Below, in pieces: positions 8,711-16,885 of a stretch of 64,000 nt of DNA. The position numbers were made by a program, and so were the translations under genes. This stretch comes from CAVXHQ01 sp963761735 (GTDB lineage: Bacteria; Pseudomonadota; Alphaproteobacteria; Rhodobacterales; Rhodobacteraceae), in assembly GCA_963761735.1 (NCBI GenBank), contig CAVXHQ010000003.1:372001-436000 (forward strand), given 5' to 3'. Each line of letters starts with the position of its first letter. The stretch's first letter is position 1. The notes under the pieces are model-generated. The model saw only the letters and a list, made by a program, of their open reading frames with translations, was not told where the DNA came from and searched no databases.

Positions 8711-9688
8711 CTAGCCGACGGCCAGAACCATCTTGCCGATGTGCTCGGAGCTTTCCATGCGGGCATGGGCGGCAGCGGCGTCGGCCAACGCGAACGTGCG
8801 GTCCATCACGGGCGCAATCCGCCCGGCGTTCAGCAGCGGCCAGACCTTTTGTCGCAATGCGTCGGCGATCCGCGCCTTGGCGGCATCCGATTGCGGGCGC
8901 AGCGTCGATCCGGTGATCGTCAGGCGGCGCATCATGACGTGGGCAAAGTTCAGCTCGACCCTGGGCCCTTCGAGAAAGGCGATCTGTACCAGTCGCCCGT
9001 CGTCGGCCAGCGCGGCCACGTTGCGCGGCACATAGCTGCCGCCGACCATGTCGAGGATCAGGTTCGCGCCGCCCGCCGCCCGCAGGATCTCGACGAAATC
9101 GGCGTCGCGATAGTTGATCGCCACAGCGCCCAGATCCTCGCAGGCGGCACATTTCGCCTCTGTTCCGGCCGTCGCCCAGACCCGCGCGCCGAACGCCGAC
9201 GCCAGTTGTATGGCGGTGGTGCCGATGCCGGACGATCCGCCGTGCACGAGAAACCGCTCACCCCCCGCAAGGCCACCGCGCATGAACACGTTCGACCAGA
9301 CGGTAAAGAACGTCTCGGGCAGGCACGCCGCCTCAGCCATCCCCATGCCATCGGGGACGGGCAGGCAATGGCTTGCGGATGTCAGGGCAAACTGCGCATA
9401 GCCGCCGCCGGGCAAAAGCGCGCAGACCGCATCGCCCGCCGACCACTGCGTCACCCCCGGCCCCACCGCCTCGATATGCCCCGACGCCTCGAGGCCCGGC
9501 AGATCGCTCGCGCCCTTTGGCGGCGCATAGCTGCCCGCGCGTTGCAACGCGTCGGGCCGATTGACGCCCGCATGGCTGACGCGGATCAGGACCTCGCCGT
9601 ACCCCGGCGTGGGCACCGGGCGGCGCGCCGGTTGTAGGACGTCGGGGCCGCCGGGGGCGGTGATTTCGATGACGGTCATGTCTGACAT
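8711..9688 (-). CDS. NAD(P)H quinone oxidoreductase, PIG3/zinc-free MDR family
   Basis: This protein of about 325 aa is a medium-chain dehydrogenase without the structural zinc cysteines. It has a GroES-like N-terminal half (LPGLEASGHIEAVG) and a nucleotide-binding motif (HGGSSGIGTTAIQLA). The closest type is PIG3/TP53I3-like quinone oxidoreductase, which reduces quinones with NADPH. The ATG at 9688 (MSDMTVIEIT) or the one three codons later fits the family. The longer start at 9751 adds unrelated residues. It is transcribed alone, with about 110 bp to the upstream COQ9 gene. Confidence 0.85.
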   Translation of the reverse strand: MSDMTVIEITAPGGPDVLQPARRPVPTPGYGEVLIRVSHAGVNRPDALQRAGSYAPPKGASDLPGLEASGHIEAVGPGVTQWSAGDAVCALLPGGGYAQFALTSASHCLPVPDGMGMAEAACLPETFFTVWSNVFMRGGLAGGERFLVHGGSSGIGTTAIQLASAFGARVWATAGTEAKCAACEDLGAVAINYRDADFVEILRAAGGANLILDMVGGSYVPRNVAALADDGRLVQIAFLEGPRVELNFAHVMMRRLTITGSTLRPQSDAAKARIADALRQKVWPLLNAGRIAPVMDRTFALADAAAAHARMESSEHIGKMVLAVG

Positions 9689-9796
9689 GCGGATTTCCCA
9701 AAGAGCGGTTGCGGCACCGCAATTCTCGCCTGTTCGCCTGCGGATTGCCACCGGGCAGTCAGCCGTGCTCCCGAACCATTCGAGAATACGCTTGCC

Positions 9797-10498
9797 TCAG
9801 ACGTCGTTCCGGGGCGCCCAATAGCCGGGCATGTCGGTGGGCGGCTCTGCCGCAGGTGCCTTTATCATCCCCAGAAGGCCGTTCAGCGGCGCCAAGAGCG
9901 GCTTGAGGAAGGCGCTGTCGTTGACCTTGGCCTTGGCGGTTTCGATCGACATCACGTTGTCGATCCGCCGGTCGATGAAACCCTGCGTTGCCTGCGCCGC
10001 CGACGAATCGTCACCCAGCCAGAACAGCACCGTCGATGCATAGACCGCCGACAGCGTCGCGCGTTTGGTGTACCAGTTCACGTCGCGGCTCGTATCGCCG
10101 AGCGTCGTCCAGATCGCGTCCGCGGTGCCCCAGATCAGTTTTGCCCCGTCGGCGGCATGATGCGGCAGCGCGAACAGGGCCGTGCCCCGGCGTACAACCT
10201 CCTTGTCGGTGATCGCGTCGATCCGCGCGGTGATCGCAAAGGCCACTTTTTCCCGAAATTTCAGCGCGCTCAGGTCGGCCGCGTGGAGCGCCGCGATCAT
10301 CGCGCGATCCCCGGCCTCGTGATAGGCGACTGCAAGATCGACGGCACCGCGCGGACAGACGGCGCGGGCCTGACCGCCCGGCAGACCGGCCTCGGCAACG
10401 GCGGCGTCAAAGGCCGCCGCACTCCATCCATCAAAGGGCACATGGGGCAGAATCGCGTCGAGCAGGGCCGTCTTTGCGGGGTCGGTCGGCGGAAGCAT
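9797..10498 (-). CDS. COQ9 family ubiquinone biosynthesis protein
   Basis: This 233-aa protein matches the COQ9 family, a lipid-binding accessory factor for ubiquinone synthesis in alphaproteobacteria and mitochondria. Typical stretches are DWYTKR-like VNWYTKRATLSAVYASTVLFWLGD and the C-terminal IETAKAKV region. It folds as a TetR-like helical protein without DNA-binding function. I chose the ATG at 10498 (MLPPTD), because the upstream extension is low-complexity. It is divergent from rpsU, as is common in this group. Confidence 0.88.
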   Translation of the reverse strand: MLPPTDPAKTALLDAILPHVPFDGWSAAAFDAAVAEAGLPGGQARAVCPRGAVDLAVAYHEAGDRAMIAALHAADLSALKFREKVAFAITARIDAITDKEVVRRGTALFALPHHAADGAKLIWGTADAIWTTLGDTSRDVNWYTKRATLSAVYASTVLFWLGDDSSAAQATQGFIDRRIDNVMSIETAKAKVNDSAFLKPLLAPLNGLLGMIKAPAAEPPTDMPGYWAPRNDV

Positions 10499-10593
10499 GG
10501 TCGTCTCCTGATGATGCCACGCCGATCCTAGCGCGGCTGTGCGCGCCATCAAAGGGCGGGTGCCGCGGCGGATCGGCGCGGCTGCCTGCAGAC

Positions 10594-10622
10594 TCGACAC
10601 GGGCGCCAGTCTCTGCTAGATG
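10594..10622 (+). promoter_or_regulatory. Candidate rpsU promoter
   Basis: TCGACA (10594-10599) resembles a -35 box and TAGATG (10617-10622) a weak -10 box, separated by 17 bp. It lies about 50 bp before the rpsU start. This is a pattern match only. Confidence 0.35.
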
Positions 10623-10672
10623 CCGCGCTCCTGCAATTCCGCAACTCTTACTAGAAAGGTGGTGAAAACCAC

Positions 10673-10879
10673 ATGCAGGTTAGTGTTCGTGACAACAACG
10701 TCGATCAGGCCCTCCGTGCTCTGAAGAAAAAACTTCAGCGTGAAGGTGTATTTCGCGAGATGAAGCTCAAGCAGCATTTCGAGAAACCCTCCGTCAAGAA
10801 AGCGCGCGAAAAGGCCGAAGCGATCCGCCGCCAGCGTAAGCTGGCGCGTAAAAAGCTTCAACGCGAGGGCCTTCTCTAA
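10673..10879 (+). CDS. rpsU: 30S ribosomal protein S21
   Basis: This 68-aa basic protein is S21, a small-subunit protein involved in initiation. It starts MQVSVRDNNVDQAL and ends in a Lys/Arg-rich tail, as in other alphaproteobacteria. A good Shine-Dalgarno sequence (AAGGTGG) lies upstream. The last 48 bp of the gene are duplicated downstream of the stop codon (see repeat), and a terminator follows at 11003-11033. Confidence 0.95.
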   Translation: MQVSVRDNNVDQALRALKKKLQREGVFREMKLKQHFEKPSVKKAREKAEAIRRQRKLARKKLQREGLL

Positions 10880-10935
10880 AGGGCCGTCGCCAGCGTAAGC
10901 TGGCGCGTAAAAGGCTTCAACGCGAAGGCCTTCTC
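10829..10935 (+). repeat. Tandem duplication of the rpsU 3' end
   Basis: Bases 10829-10876 inside rpsU recur at 10888-10935 with two mismatches, a 59-bp period. Each copy contains the palindrome GCCAGC-GTAA-GCTGGC, so the rpsU 3' end and its 3' UTR form the same hairpin twice. The second copy has lost the TAA stop. A further hairpin, GCCTTC-TCCG-GAAGGC, closes the second copy. Confidence 0.9.
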
Positions 10936-11002
10936 CGGAAGGCTCGCATCCGTGCGGGGGATTGTCCAAGGGCAGTCGATCCGCCAGAGCTGTTCTGCGT
11001 TC

Positions 11003-11033
11003 AACCCCCGTGGCACTTGCCCGGGGGTTTTTC
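11003..11033 (+). terminator. rpsU terminator
   Basis: CCCCCG and CGGGGG arms enclose a 12-nt loop and are followed by five T residues. It lies about 125 bp after the rpsU stop and between convergent rpsU and the ExoD-like gene. Confidence 0.85.
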
Positions 11034-11041
11034 GCATGCCC

Positions 11042-11647
11042 CTAACCTCCGAAAAGCCGCGTTGCCACAAAGAACGGGATCGACGACGCCCCCGCATGGA
11101 TCACCGCACCCGCGGCAATAAACGCACCGTCGCGCGACAAGAGGCCGACCGCATAGCAAATGACGGCGGTGCCGAGAATCGACGACGAGAACGGCACGAT
11201 TTCCAGCAAGACCATCGTCAACCCGGCCAGAGTGATCAGCAGACGCGGCACCCAGACGAGGCCGCGCGAGGTCAGCACGCTCAGGCGCCGCCGCGTGTGC
11301 CGGTCGATCCAGTTTGCCATTCCGCGCACCTTCGGCAGGGCGTTGGCCAGCTTCTCGCCACTTACCTTGCGGCGCAGCAGAAACCCCGGAAGCCACAGGT
11401 GATCGCGCCCGAACAGCATTTGTGCCGCGATCAGGGCGATGCCGATGCCGCAAACACTCGAAAACCCCGGAATTCCCGACAGGGGCGAGACGACCAGCAG
11501 GGCGGGAACGATCAGCAACGGCAGGAAAGACGCAATGCCGAACCGCTCGACGACCTTTGACAGCACGACATCCTGCGCCGACGCCAGATCGCCAAGCCGG
11601 TCGAGAATATCGGGTAACGGATGGTCCCGGTTCAGGTCTTTGGGCAT
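11042..11647 (-). CDS. ExoD-family exopolysaccharide synthesis membrane protein
   Basis: This 201-aa protein matches the ExoD family, named for a Sinorhizobium gene needed for exopolysaccharide production and alkaline tolerance; the biochemical role is unknown. It has an N-terminal cytosolic segment with LGDLASAQ, then about four hydrophobic helices (around residues 40-75, 130-155 and 160-190). The ATG at 11647 gives the usual family length. It converges on rpsU, 8 bp from its terminator. Confidence 0.8.
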   Translation of the reverse strand: MPKDLNRDHPLPDILDRLGDLASAQDVVLSKVVERFGIASFLPLLIVPALLVVSPLSGIPGFSSVCGIGIALIAAQMLFGRDHLWLPGFLLRRKVSGEKLANALPKVRGMANWIDRHTRRRLSVLTSRGLVWVPRLLITLAGLTMVLLEIVPFSSSILGTAVICYAVGLLSRDGAFIAAGAVIHAGASSIPFFVATRLFGG

Positions 11648-11727
11648 CTCGCGACCTCGGGAGTCGGACGTTGAAAAATGGTCAACCTACGCCGGCGCAC
11701 CCGGTTCCGTTGAACGGGCGCACATTG

Positions 11728-12201
11728 CTACAGCGGCAGCGCCGTCGTGTTGCGCACCGTGCGCAGCGCGAACGACGACTGCATCTGCGCGACACCGGGC
11801 AGCCGCGCGAGGGAACGTCGGTGAATGCGGGCGAAATCCTCGGTATCGAGTGCGACGACCTTGAGCAGGTAGTCCGCCGATCCCGCCATCAGATGGCATT
11901 CCAGCACGTCGGGCACACGCGCCACGGCAAGTTCGAAGGCGTCCAGCACCTCGTCGGCCTGCCCCGAAAGGGTGATTTCGACGAACACGGTGGTGGGCCG
12001 TCCGACGCGCCGGGGATTGAGCAGGGCGACATAGCCATCGATCCAGCCGTCCTTTTCCAGACGCTGCACCCGGCGGTGACAGGCCGAGGCGGACAGGTTC
12101 ACCTTTTCGGACAGATCGGCATTCGACATCCGCCCGTCGCGCTGCAACGCACCAAGGATGCGCCGGTCGATACTGTCGATTTCCGACGTCGCATTCTGCA
12201 C
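11728..12201 (-). CDS. Lrp/AsnC family transcriptional regulator (AldR-like)
   Basis: This regulator of about 157 aa has an N-terminal winged HTH (DRRILGALQRDGRMSNADLS then SASACHRRVQRLE) and a C-terminal RAM/AsnC ligand-binding domain. I chose the GTG at 12201 because AGGAG lies 9 nt upstream; ATGs further up lack such a site. It is divergent from alanine dehydrogenase, the classical arrangement of AldR-type activators that respond to alanine, so it probably controls ald. Confidence 0.85.
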   Translation of the reverse strand: MQNATSEIDSIDRRILGALQRDGRMSNADLSEKVNLSASACHRRVQRLEKDGWIDGYVALLNPRRVGRPTTVFVEITLSGQADEVLDAFELAVARVPDVLECHLMAGSADYLLKVVALDTEDFARIHRRSLARLPGVAQMQSSFALRTVRNTTALPL

Positions 12202-12264
12202 CGCAAGAATCTCCTGTCCAAGGCGCCCCTGACGCATGTTCGTGCGAAAACACCTAGCGGAACC

Positions 12265-12276
12265 GGGCAAATGCCC
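12265..12276. promoter_or_regulatory. Palindrome in the lrp-ald intergenic region
   Basis: GGGC-AAAT-GCCC is a perfect 4-bp inverted repeat with an AT core, lying between the divergent regulator and ald. It could be part of an Lrp-type operator, but the match is short. Confidence 0.25.
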
Positions 12277-12333
12277 CAAGACATTTCGTACCGGCCACGG
12301 GATAAGCGGCGCAGGGAAGAGGAGTACAATTCA

Positions 12334-13452
12334 ATGCACATCGGTTGCCCCCGGGAAATCAAGCCACAGGAATTTCGCGTGGGCCTGACGCCCAATGCAG
12401 CGCATGAGGCGGTGGTTCACGGCCACACCGTTACCGTGGAAACCGGCGCGGGGGCCGGGTCCGGCTTTCCGGATGAGGATTATATTGCTGCCGGTGCGGC
12501 GATCGCGGCCACGGCGGCGGATGTTTTCGCAACGGCCGACATGATCGTGAAGGTCAAGGAACCGCAGGCCGTCGAGCGCAGGATGCTGCGCAAAGGCCAG
12601 ATCCTGTTCACCTATCTGCACCTTGCCCCCGATCCCGCCCAGACAAGGGACCTGATGGAATCGGGTGCGACCTGCATCGCCTATGAAACCGTGACAGACC
12701 GCAACGGCGGCCTGCCCCTGCTCGCGCCGATGTCCGAGGTTGCGGGCCGTCTGGCGCCGCAGGTTGGCGCATGGACCCTGCAAAAGGCCAACGGCGGGCG
12801 CGGCGTGTTGATGGGCGGCGTGCCGGGCGTGCGGCCCGCCAATGTCGCCATCATCGGCGGCGGCGTCGTGGGCACCGCAGCGGCGCGCGTCGCGGTGGGC
12901 ATGGGCGCGAACGTCACGGTTCTGGACCGCTCCGTGGCGCGGCTGTCGTACCTCGACGACGTGTTCATGGGGCGCCTGACGACGCAGTATTCCAATTCCG
13001 GCGCGGTTGTCGAACTCTTGCCACGCATGGACATGGTGGTCGGCGCTGTCCTTATTCCGGGCGCGGCCGCCCCCCGCCTCGTCACCCGCGAACAGTTGTC
13101 GCTGATGCAGCCGGGAGCCGTCTTGGTAGACGTCGCCATCGATCAGGGCGGCTGTTTCGAAACGTCGAAGGCCACGACCCATCAGGACCCGATCTACGAA
13201 GTCGACGGGATCATGCATTACTGTGTCGCCAACATGCCCGGTGCCGTCGCCCGCACGTCGACCATCGCGCTGGGCAACGCCACGATGCCGTTCATGCTGG
13301 CGCTGGCCGACAAGGGCTGGCGGCAGGCCTGCGAGGACGACGAACACCTGCTGAACGGTCTGAACGTTCACGCGGGCAAGCTGACGTATTACGCCGTCGG
13401 CCGCGCCCTGGGGATCGACGTGCTGTCGCCGTCCCTCGCCCTCAAGCAATAG
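12334..13452 (+). CDS. ald: Alanine dehydrogenase
   Basis: This 372-aa enzyme interconverts L-alanine and pyruvate plus ammonia with NAD+. The catalytic residues Lys75 (VKVKEPQ) and His96 (YLHLAPD) fall at the canonical positions, and the NAD motif GGGVVGTAAARVA is present. The start at 12334 (MHIGCPREIK) has AGGAG upstream. The open frame extends far upstream but only as non-homologous read-through. Length is typical for the family. A strong terminator follows. Confidence 0.95.
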   Translation: MHIGCPREIKPQEFRVGLTPNAAHEAVVHGHTVTVETGAGAGSGFPDEDYIAAGAAIAATAADVFATADMIVKVKEPQAVERRMLRKGQILFTYLHLAPDPAQTRDLMESGATCIAYETVTDRNGGLPLLAPMSEVAGRLAPQVGAWTLQKANGGRGVLMGGVPGVRPANVAIIGGGVVGTAAARVAVGMGANVTVLDRSVARLSYLDDVFMGRLTTQYSNSGAVVELLPRMDMVVGAVLIPGAAAPRLVTREQLSLMQPGAVLVDVAIDQGGCFETSKATTHQDPIYEVDGIMHYCVANMPGAVARTSTIALGNATMPFMLALADKGWRQACEDDEHLLNGLNVHAGKLTYYAVGRALGIDVLSPSLALKQ

Positions 13453-13466
13453 CGCACAAACGCGGA

Positions 13467-13492
13467 GGGCCCGCCACGATGGCGGGCCTTTT
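13467..13492 (+). terminator. ald terminator
   Basis: GGCCCGCC-ACGAT-GGCGGGCC followed by TTTT, 15 bp after the ald stop. Confidence 0.9.
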
Positions 13493-13510
13493 CAGGTTTT
13501 GGCGTACGCG

Positions 13511-13903
13511 TCAGACGCGCGGCGCACCCTTGAGCTGTTCGCGGATCTCGATCAGCACGTCGAGTTCGGACGGACCGCTGTCCACGTCCGGCTCACGGTC
13601 GTCGGGCTTTTCCGCCGCCGATTTCAGGCGGTTCACGCCTTTGACGAGCAGGAAAACGACGAAGGCAATGATCAGAAAGTTGATGAGGGCAGTGATGAAA
13701 TTGCCGTACATGAACTGCGCCTCGCCGACGCCGACGCTGAGCGCGCTGAAATCGAGACCACCGACGAACAGGCCGATCAGCGGCTGGATCAGGTCGTCGA
13801 CGAGGCTGTTCACGATGGCGGTGAATGCGGCGCCGATGATGATACCGACCGCGAGGTCCATGACATTGCCTTTGGCAATGAAGTCCTTGAATTCCTTGAT
13901 CAC
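13511..13903 (-). CDS. mscL: Large-conductance mechanosensitive channel MscL
   Basis: This 130-aa protein is the MscL channel, which releases solutes on hypo-osmotic shock. It begins with the conserved amphipathic segment EFKDFIAKGNVMDLAVG, has the TM1 helix (residues about 16-45), a periplasmic loop and TM2 (about 68-92), then a charged C-terminus ending in a helix. Length and order match the family. It is convergent with ald. Confidence 0.95.
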   Translation of the reverse strand: MIKEFKDFIAKGNVMDLAVGIIIGAAFTAIVNSLVDDLIQPLIGLFVGGLDFSALSVGVGEAQFMYGNFITALINFLIIAFVVFLLVKGVNRLKSAAEKPDDREPDVDSGPSELDVLIEIREQLKGAPRV

Positions 13904-14078
13904 GAATTAGTCCCCAGTATTGATCCGGTATTGATATTGGGCGCAGCCCCCACCCTGGGGAATCATTGCGCGGGAGCGCACAGACATACTGCGGACGCCC
14001 CGCGAGTTTATGTCTTTTTCAGCCGCGATTTCTCCTTACATGATGTTACCATGTCGTCGCCAACCGAGGAAAATTCGC

Positions 14079-14780
14079 ATGTCAGATCTCAGCGCCTATA
14101 AAATCAACGATAAATGGCCTGCCCGCGATCCGGGCGTCATTCAACTCTACTCTTTTCCGACGCCCAATGGCGTCAAGGCGTCCATCGCCCTCGAGGAACT
14201 GGGCCTGCCTTATGAAGCGCATTACGTCACGCTGTCCGACGCCGATGTCAAAAGCCCGGAATTCCTGTCGCTGAACCCCAACAACAAGATCCCGGCGATC
14301 ATCGATCCCGACGGGCCGGACGGCACACCGCTGGCGCTGTTCGAGAGCGGGGCAATCCTGATCTATCTGGCGGAAAAGACCGGCAAGTTGCTGGGCGCGA
14401 CGCCTGCCGACAAGTACAAGATCATCCAGTGGCTGATGTTTCAGATGGGCGGCGTCGGGCCGATGTTCGGGCAGATGGGCTTTTTCGTGAAATTCGCGGG
14501 CAAGGACATCGAGGATCCGCGCCCGCGCGAGCGCTATGTGGCCGAGGCGAAGCGCCTGCTGGCCGTCGTCGACGGTGCGCTGGACGGGCAGGACTGGATT
14601 GCGGGCGAATTTTCCATCGCGGATATCGCGTTGGCGCCGTGGCTGAACGCGACGGCATTCTACGGGGTGCGCGACACGGTCGGCTGGGACGATCTGCGCA
14701 ATGTGCCGGACTATGTCGACCGGTTCTACGCGCGCCCCGCCGTCGAAAAGGGCAAGGGGATCCCCGCCAAGCCGGAATGA
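14079..14780 (+). CDS. Glutathione S-transferase family protein (YghU/nu-class-like)
   Basis: This 233-aa protein has an N-terminal thioredoxin-like domain (LYSFPTPNGVKASIALEELG; NPNNKIPAI; ESGAILIYLAEKTG) and a C-terminal helical GST domain. It resembles YghU-type disulfide-bond oxidoreductases that use glutathione. The ATG at 14079 follows CGAGGA at about 8 nt. It stands alone between divergent mscL and convergent irr. Confidence 0.85.
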   Translation: MSDLSAYKINDKWPARDPGVIQLYSFPTPNGVKASIALEELGLPYEAHYVTLSDADVKSPEFLSLNPNNKIPAIIDPDGPDGTPLALFESGAILIYLAEKTGKLLGATPADKYKIIQWLMFQMGGVGPMFGQMGFFVKFAGKDIEDPRPRERYVAEAKRLLAVVDGALDGQDWIAGEFSIADIALAPWLNATAFYGVRDTVGWDDLRNVPDYVDRFYARPAVEKGKGIPAKPE

Positions 14781-14802
14781 TGTACGCGGGTTCGGTGGCC
14801 GG

Positions 14803-14823
14803 AACTTCCGATGTCCGGAGGTT
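14803..14823. repeat. Hairpin between convergent GST and irr genes
   Basis: AACTTCCG and CGGAGGTT arms (one G-T pair) enclose a 5-nt loop. There is no T tract. It may act as a transcription stop between the convergent genes. Confidence 0.4.
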
Positions 14824-14840
14824 TCGGCTCCCGGGCCCCG

Positions 14841-15254
14841 CTATCTGCGCCGCAGCCGGATCACCACGTCCACGGACGCCACCTCGGCGCCCGCTGGCGC
14901 GGACGGCAGACGGCGGATTTCCAGCTCTGACGAGGGCGCATCGGTCAGCGTGCCGGAGTCTTCCCAATAGAAATGCGGATGGTCGGTCATATTGGTGTCG
15001 AAATAGCTTTTGGAGCCATCGACCGTGATTTCACGCACCAGACCCACCGAGCAGAACGCCCGCAGGGTATTGTAGACCGTCGCCAGCGACACTTTTTCGC
15101 CCGTTTCAACGGCGGACTCGAACAGGCTCTCGGCGGTGACGTGGCGGTCGTTGCCGTCGCCCATCAGAAGATGCGCAAGCGCAAGTCGCTGACGCGTGGG
15201 CCGGAGGCCCGCGCCGCATAGCCAGTCGGTGCTGCGGTCGGTCGCTTGTTTCAT
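14841..15254 (-). CDS. irr: Iron response regulator Irr (Fur family)
   Basis: This 137-aa Fur-superfamily protein is the haem-linked iron regulator of alphaproteobacteria. The winged-helix part (GLRPTRQRLALAHLL, HVTAESLFESA, SLATVYNTLRAF) and the dimerisation part with DHPHFYWED are present. The latter lies where other Irr proteins have a His-rich haem region. The ATG at 15254 gives the family N-terminus. The frame stays open upstream through a repeat encoding ALKIGD-like hexapeptides, so a longer form cannot be excluded. It is divergent from fabA, the conserved order in this group. Confidence 0.88.
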   Translation of the reverse strand: MKQATDRSTDWLCGAGLRPTRQRLALAHLLMGDGNDRHVTAESLFESAVETGEKVSLATVYNTLRAFCSVGLVREITVDGSKSYFDTNMTDHPHFYWEDSGTLTDAPSSELEIRRLPSAPAGAEVASVDVVIRLRRR

Positions 15255-15278
15255 CACATTTCCAACATAGACGCTTCG

Positions 15279-15364
15279 GTCCCCCTTTTTCAATGCCTGC
15301 CCAATTTTCAATGCGTCACCAATTTTCAGTGCCTGCGCAGTGCCTATCCGCGCAGTGGCCATCC
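15279..15364 (+). repeat. Tandem repeats in the irr-fabA intergenic region
   Basis: Three 18-bp units (15279-15296, 15297-15314, 15315-15332), each ending in a TTTTCAATGC-like core, are followed by two 15-bp units (15335-15349, 15350-15364) of the form GCGCAGTGsCyATCC. They lie upstream of irr and in frame with it, where they would encode the hexapeptides ALKIGD, ALKIGQ and ALKKGD. Confidence 0.8.
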
Positions 15365-15505
15365 GCGCGGGATCTGTCGAATGCGGCATCGCGCCCCGCC
15401 CTTGCGTGGTGGCAAACCGCGATGCTAAATGGCCCGCAACGCCGGATACCGCCGCGCAAAACTGTCGAATTCGTCACCCCCGACCCAACAAAAGGCTCGC
15501 CTCCG

Positions 15506-16015
15506 ATGACCGACTTTCCCCGATCGTTCGATCGTGACGCCCTGTTGAAATGCGCCCGGGGCGAGCTTTTCGGCCCCGGAAACGCACAACTGCCGATGCC
15601 GCCGATGCTGATGATGGACCGGGTCACCGATATTTCGGGGGACGAAGGACCGCACGGCAAGGGCCACGTCGTCGCTGAATTCGACATCACGCCGGACCTG
15701 TGGTTCTTCGACTGTCACTTCCCGGGCAACCCGATCATGCCCGGCTGCCTCGGCCTCGACGGGCTGTGGCAATTGACCGGTTTCAACCTTGGCTGGCGCG
15801 GCTGGACGGGGCGTGGCTATGCGCTGGGCGTCGGCGAGGTGAAACTCACCGGGATGGTGCGGCCCGACCGTAAACGCCTCACGTATTTCGTGGATTTCAC
15901 CAAGGCGATCCAGTCGCGACGCCTGACGATGGGCGTGGCCGATGGCCGGGTCGAGGCGGATGGCGAGACGATCTATCTGGTCAAGGACATGAAGGTCGCG
16001 CTCTCGGAAAGCTGA
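15506..16015 (+). CDS. fabA: 3-hydroxydecanoyl-ACP dehydratase/isomerase
   Basis: This 169-aa enzyme dehydrates 3-hydroxydecanoyl-ACP and isomerises the product to cis-3-decenoyl-ACP, the branch point of anaerobic unsaturated fatty acid synthesis. The catalytic pair His71 (CHFPGNPIMPG) and Asp85 (GLDGLWQL) match E. coli His70/Asp84. The ATG at 15506 gives the family length. fabB and fabI follow, but a peptidase-like gene lies between fabA and fabB. Confidence 0.95.
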   Translation: MTDFPRSFDRDALLKCARGELFGPGNAQLPMPPMLMMDRVTDISGDEGPHGKGHVVAEFDITPDLWFFDCHFPGNPIMPGCLGLDGLWQLTGFNLGWRGWTGRGYALGVGEVKLTGMVRPDRKRLTYFVDFTKAIQSRRLTMGVADGRVEADGETIYLVKDMKVALSES

Positions 16016-16138
16016 ACTGGCCGAAAGCCGAGACCCCTGACACGATCCGTTCCGTATTCCAGAATACTGTTTCCTGAGACTTGTTTTCAGAACCCATTTT
16101 TTCCACCACAGTCCTTTGTTCAGAAAAGCGATACGCGG

Positions 16139-16825
16139 ATGCAGTTCCTCAAGGGCCACTGGCAACTGATCGCCGTCACCGCCGCCGTGTACGCCCTGTG
16201 GCAGACGCCGGTGGTCGTGCCTCTCAAGATCCTGATCGTGCTGCTGCACGAAGTCTCGCATGGTCTGATGGCGGTGCTGACCGGGGGCGAGATCGTGTCG
16301 CTGTCGATCACGTCGGATCAGGGCGGTCTGGCGATGACGCGTGGCGGCAGCCGGTTTTTGATCCTGACGGCGGGGTATCTGGGATCGCTGCTGATCGGGG
16401 CGGCGATCCTGCTGCTGGCCCTGCGCACACGGGCAGACCGGGTGATCCTGGCGCTGTTCGGCGTGCTGATGCTGCTGCTCGCCGCGCTGTATATCCGCGA
16501 TCTGTTCGCGCTCGCCTTCGTCGTCGTCACCGGGGCCGCGATGCTTGCCGGTGCGCGGTATCTGCCGCTGGTCGTCTGCGACATGATCCTGCGGGTGATC
16601 GGGCTGAGCAGCCTGTTCTATGTGCCCTACGACATCTTCGACGATACCATCGCCCGGTCCGCCCTGCGGTCCGACGCGCGGATGCTGGCCGAGGAAATCG
16701 GCGGCACCACCCTGCTCTGGGGCGGGCTGTGGCTGATCCTCAGCGTCGCGGTCATCGTCGCCTGCCTGCGCTTTGCCCTTGGGCGCAGCAGCAACATCGG
16801 GGCGCACGACATCAAATCCCTTTGA
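16139..16825 (+). CDS. M50B-like membrane metallopeptidase family protein
   Basis: This 228-aa polytopic protein has an HExxH motif (HEVSH, residues 37-41) inside its first hydrophobic region and five to six predicted membrane helices. It resembles the peptidase_M50B-like family, related to site-2 proteases. The second motif expected to supply the third zinc ligand (an Asp-containing NxxPxxxLDG) is not obvious, though YVPYDIFDD is a candidate. It sits between fabA and fabB in the same direction, where related genomes usually have no gene. Substrate and activity are unknown. Confidence 0.65.
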   Translation: MQFLKGHWQLIAVTAAVYALWQTPVVVPLKILIVLLHEVSHGLMAVLTGGEIVSLSITSDQGGLAMTRGGSRFLILTAGYLGSLLIGAAILLLALRTRADRVILALFGVLMLLLAALYIRDLFALAFVVVTGAAMLAGARYLPLVVCDMILRVIGLSSLFYVPYDIFDDTIARSALRSDARMLAEEIGGTTLLWGGLWLILSVAVIVACLRFALGRSSNIGAHDIKSL

Positions 16826-16885
16826 CCTTGCACGCCCGCGGACCCGCGTCCTACATAGCCCCTGCCCAATTCAAGGAGTGCGCCC

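Noticed and set aside
11314..13452. A 712-codon frame ending with alanine dehydrogenase, suggesting a fusion.
   Set aside because: Homology begins at 12334 with a good ribosome site; the upstream part lies antisense to the ExoD-like and Lrp genes and has no resemblance.
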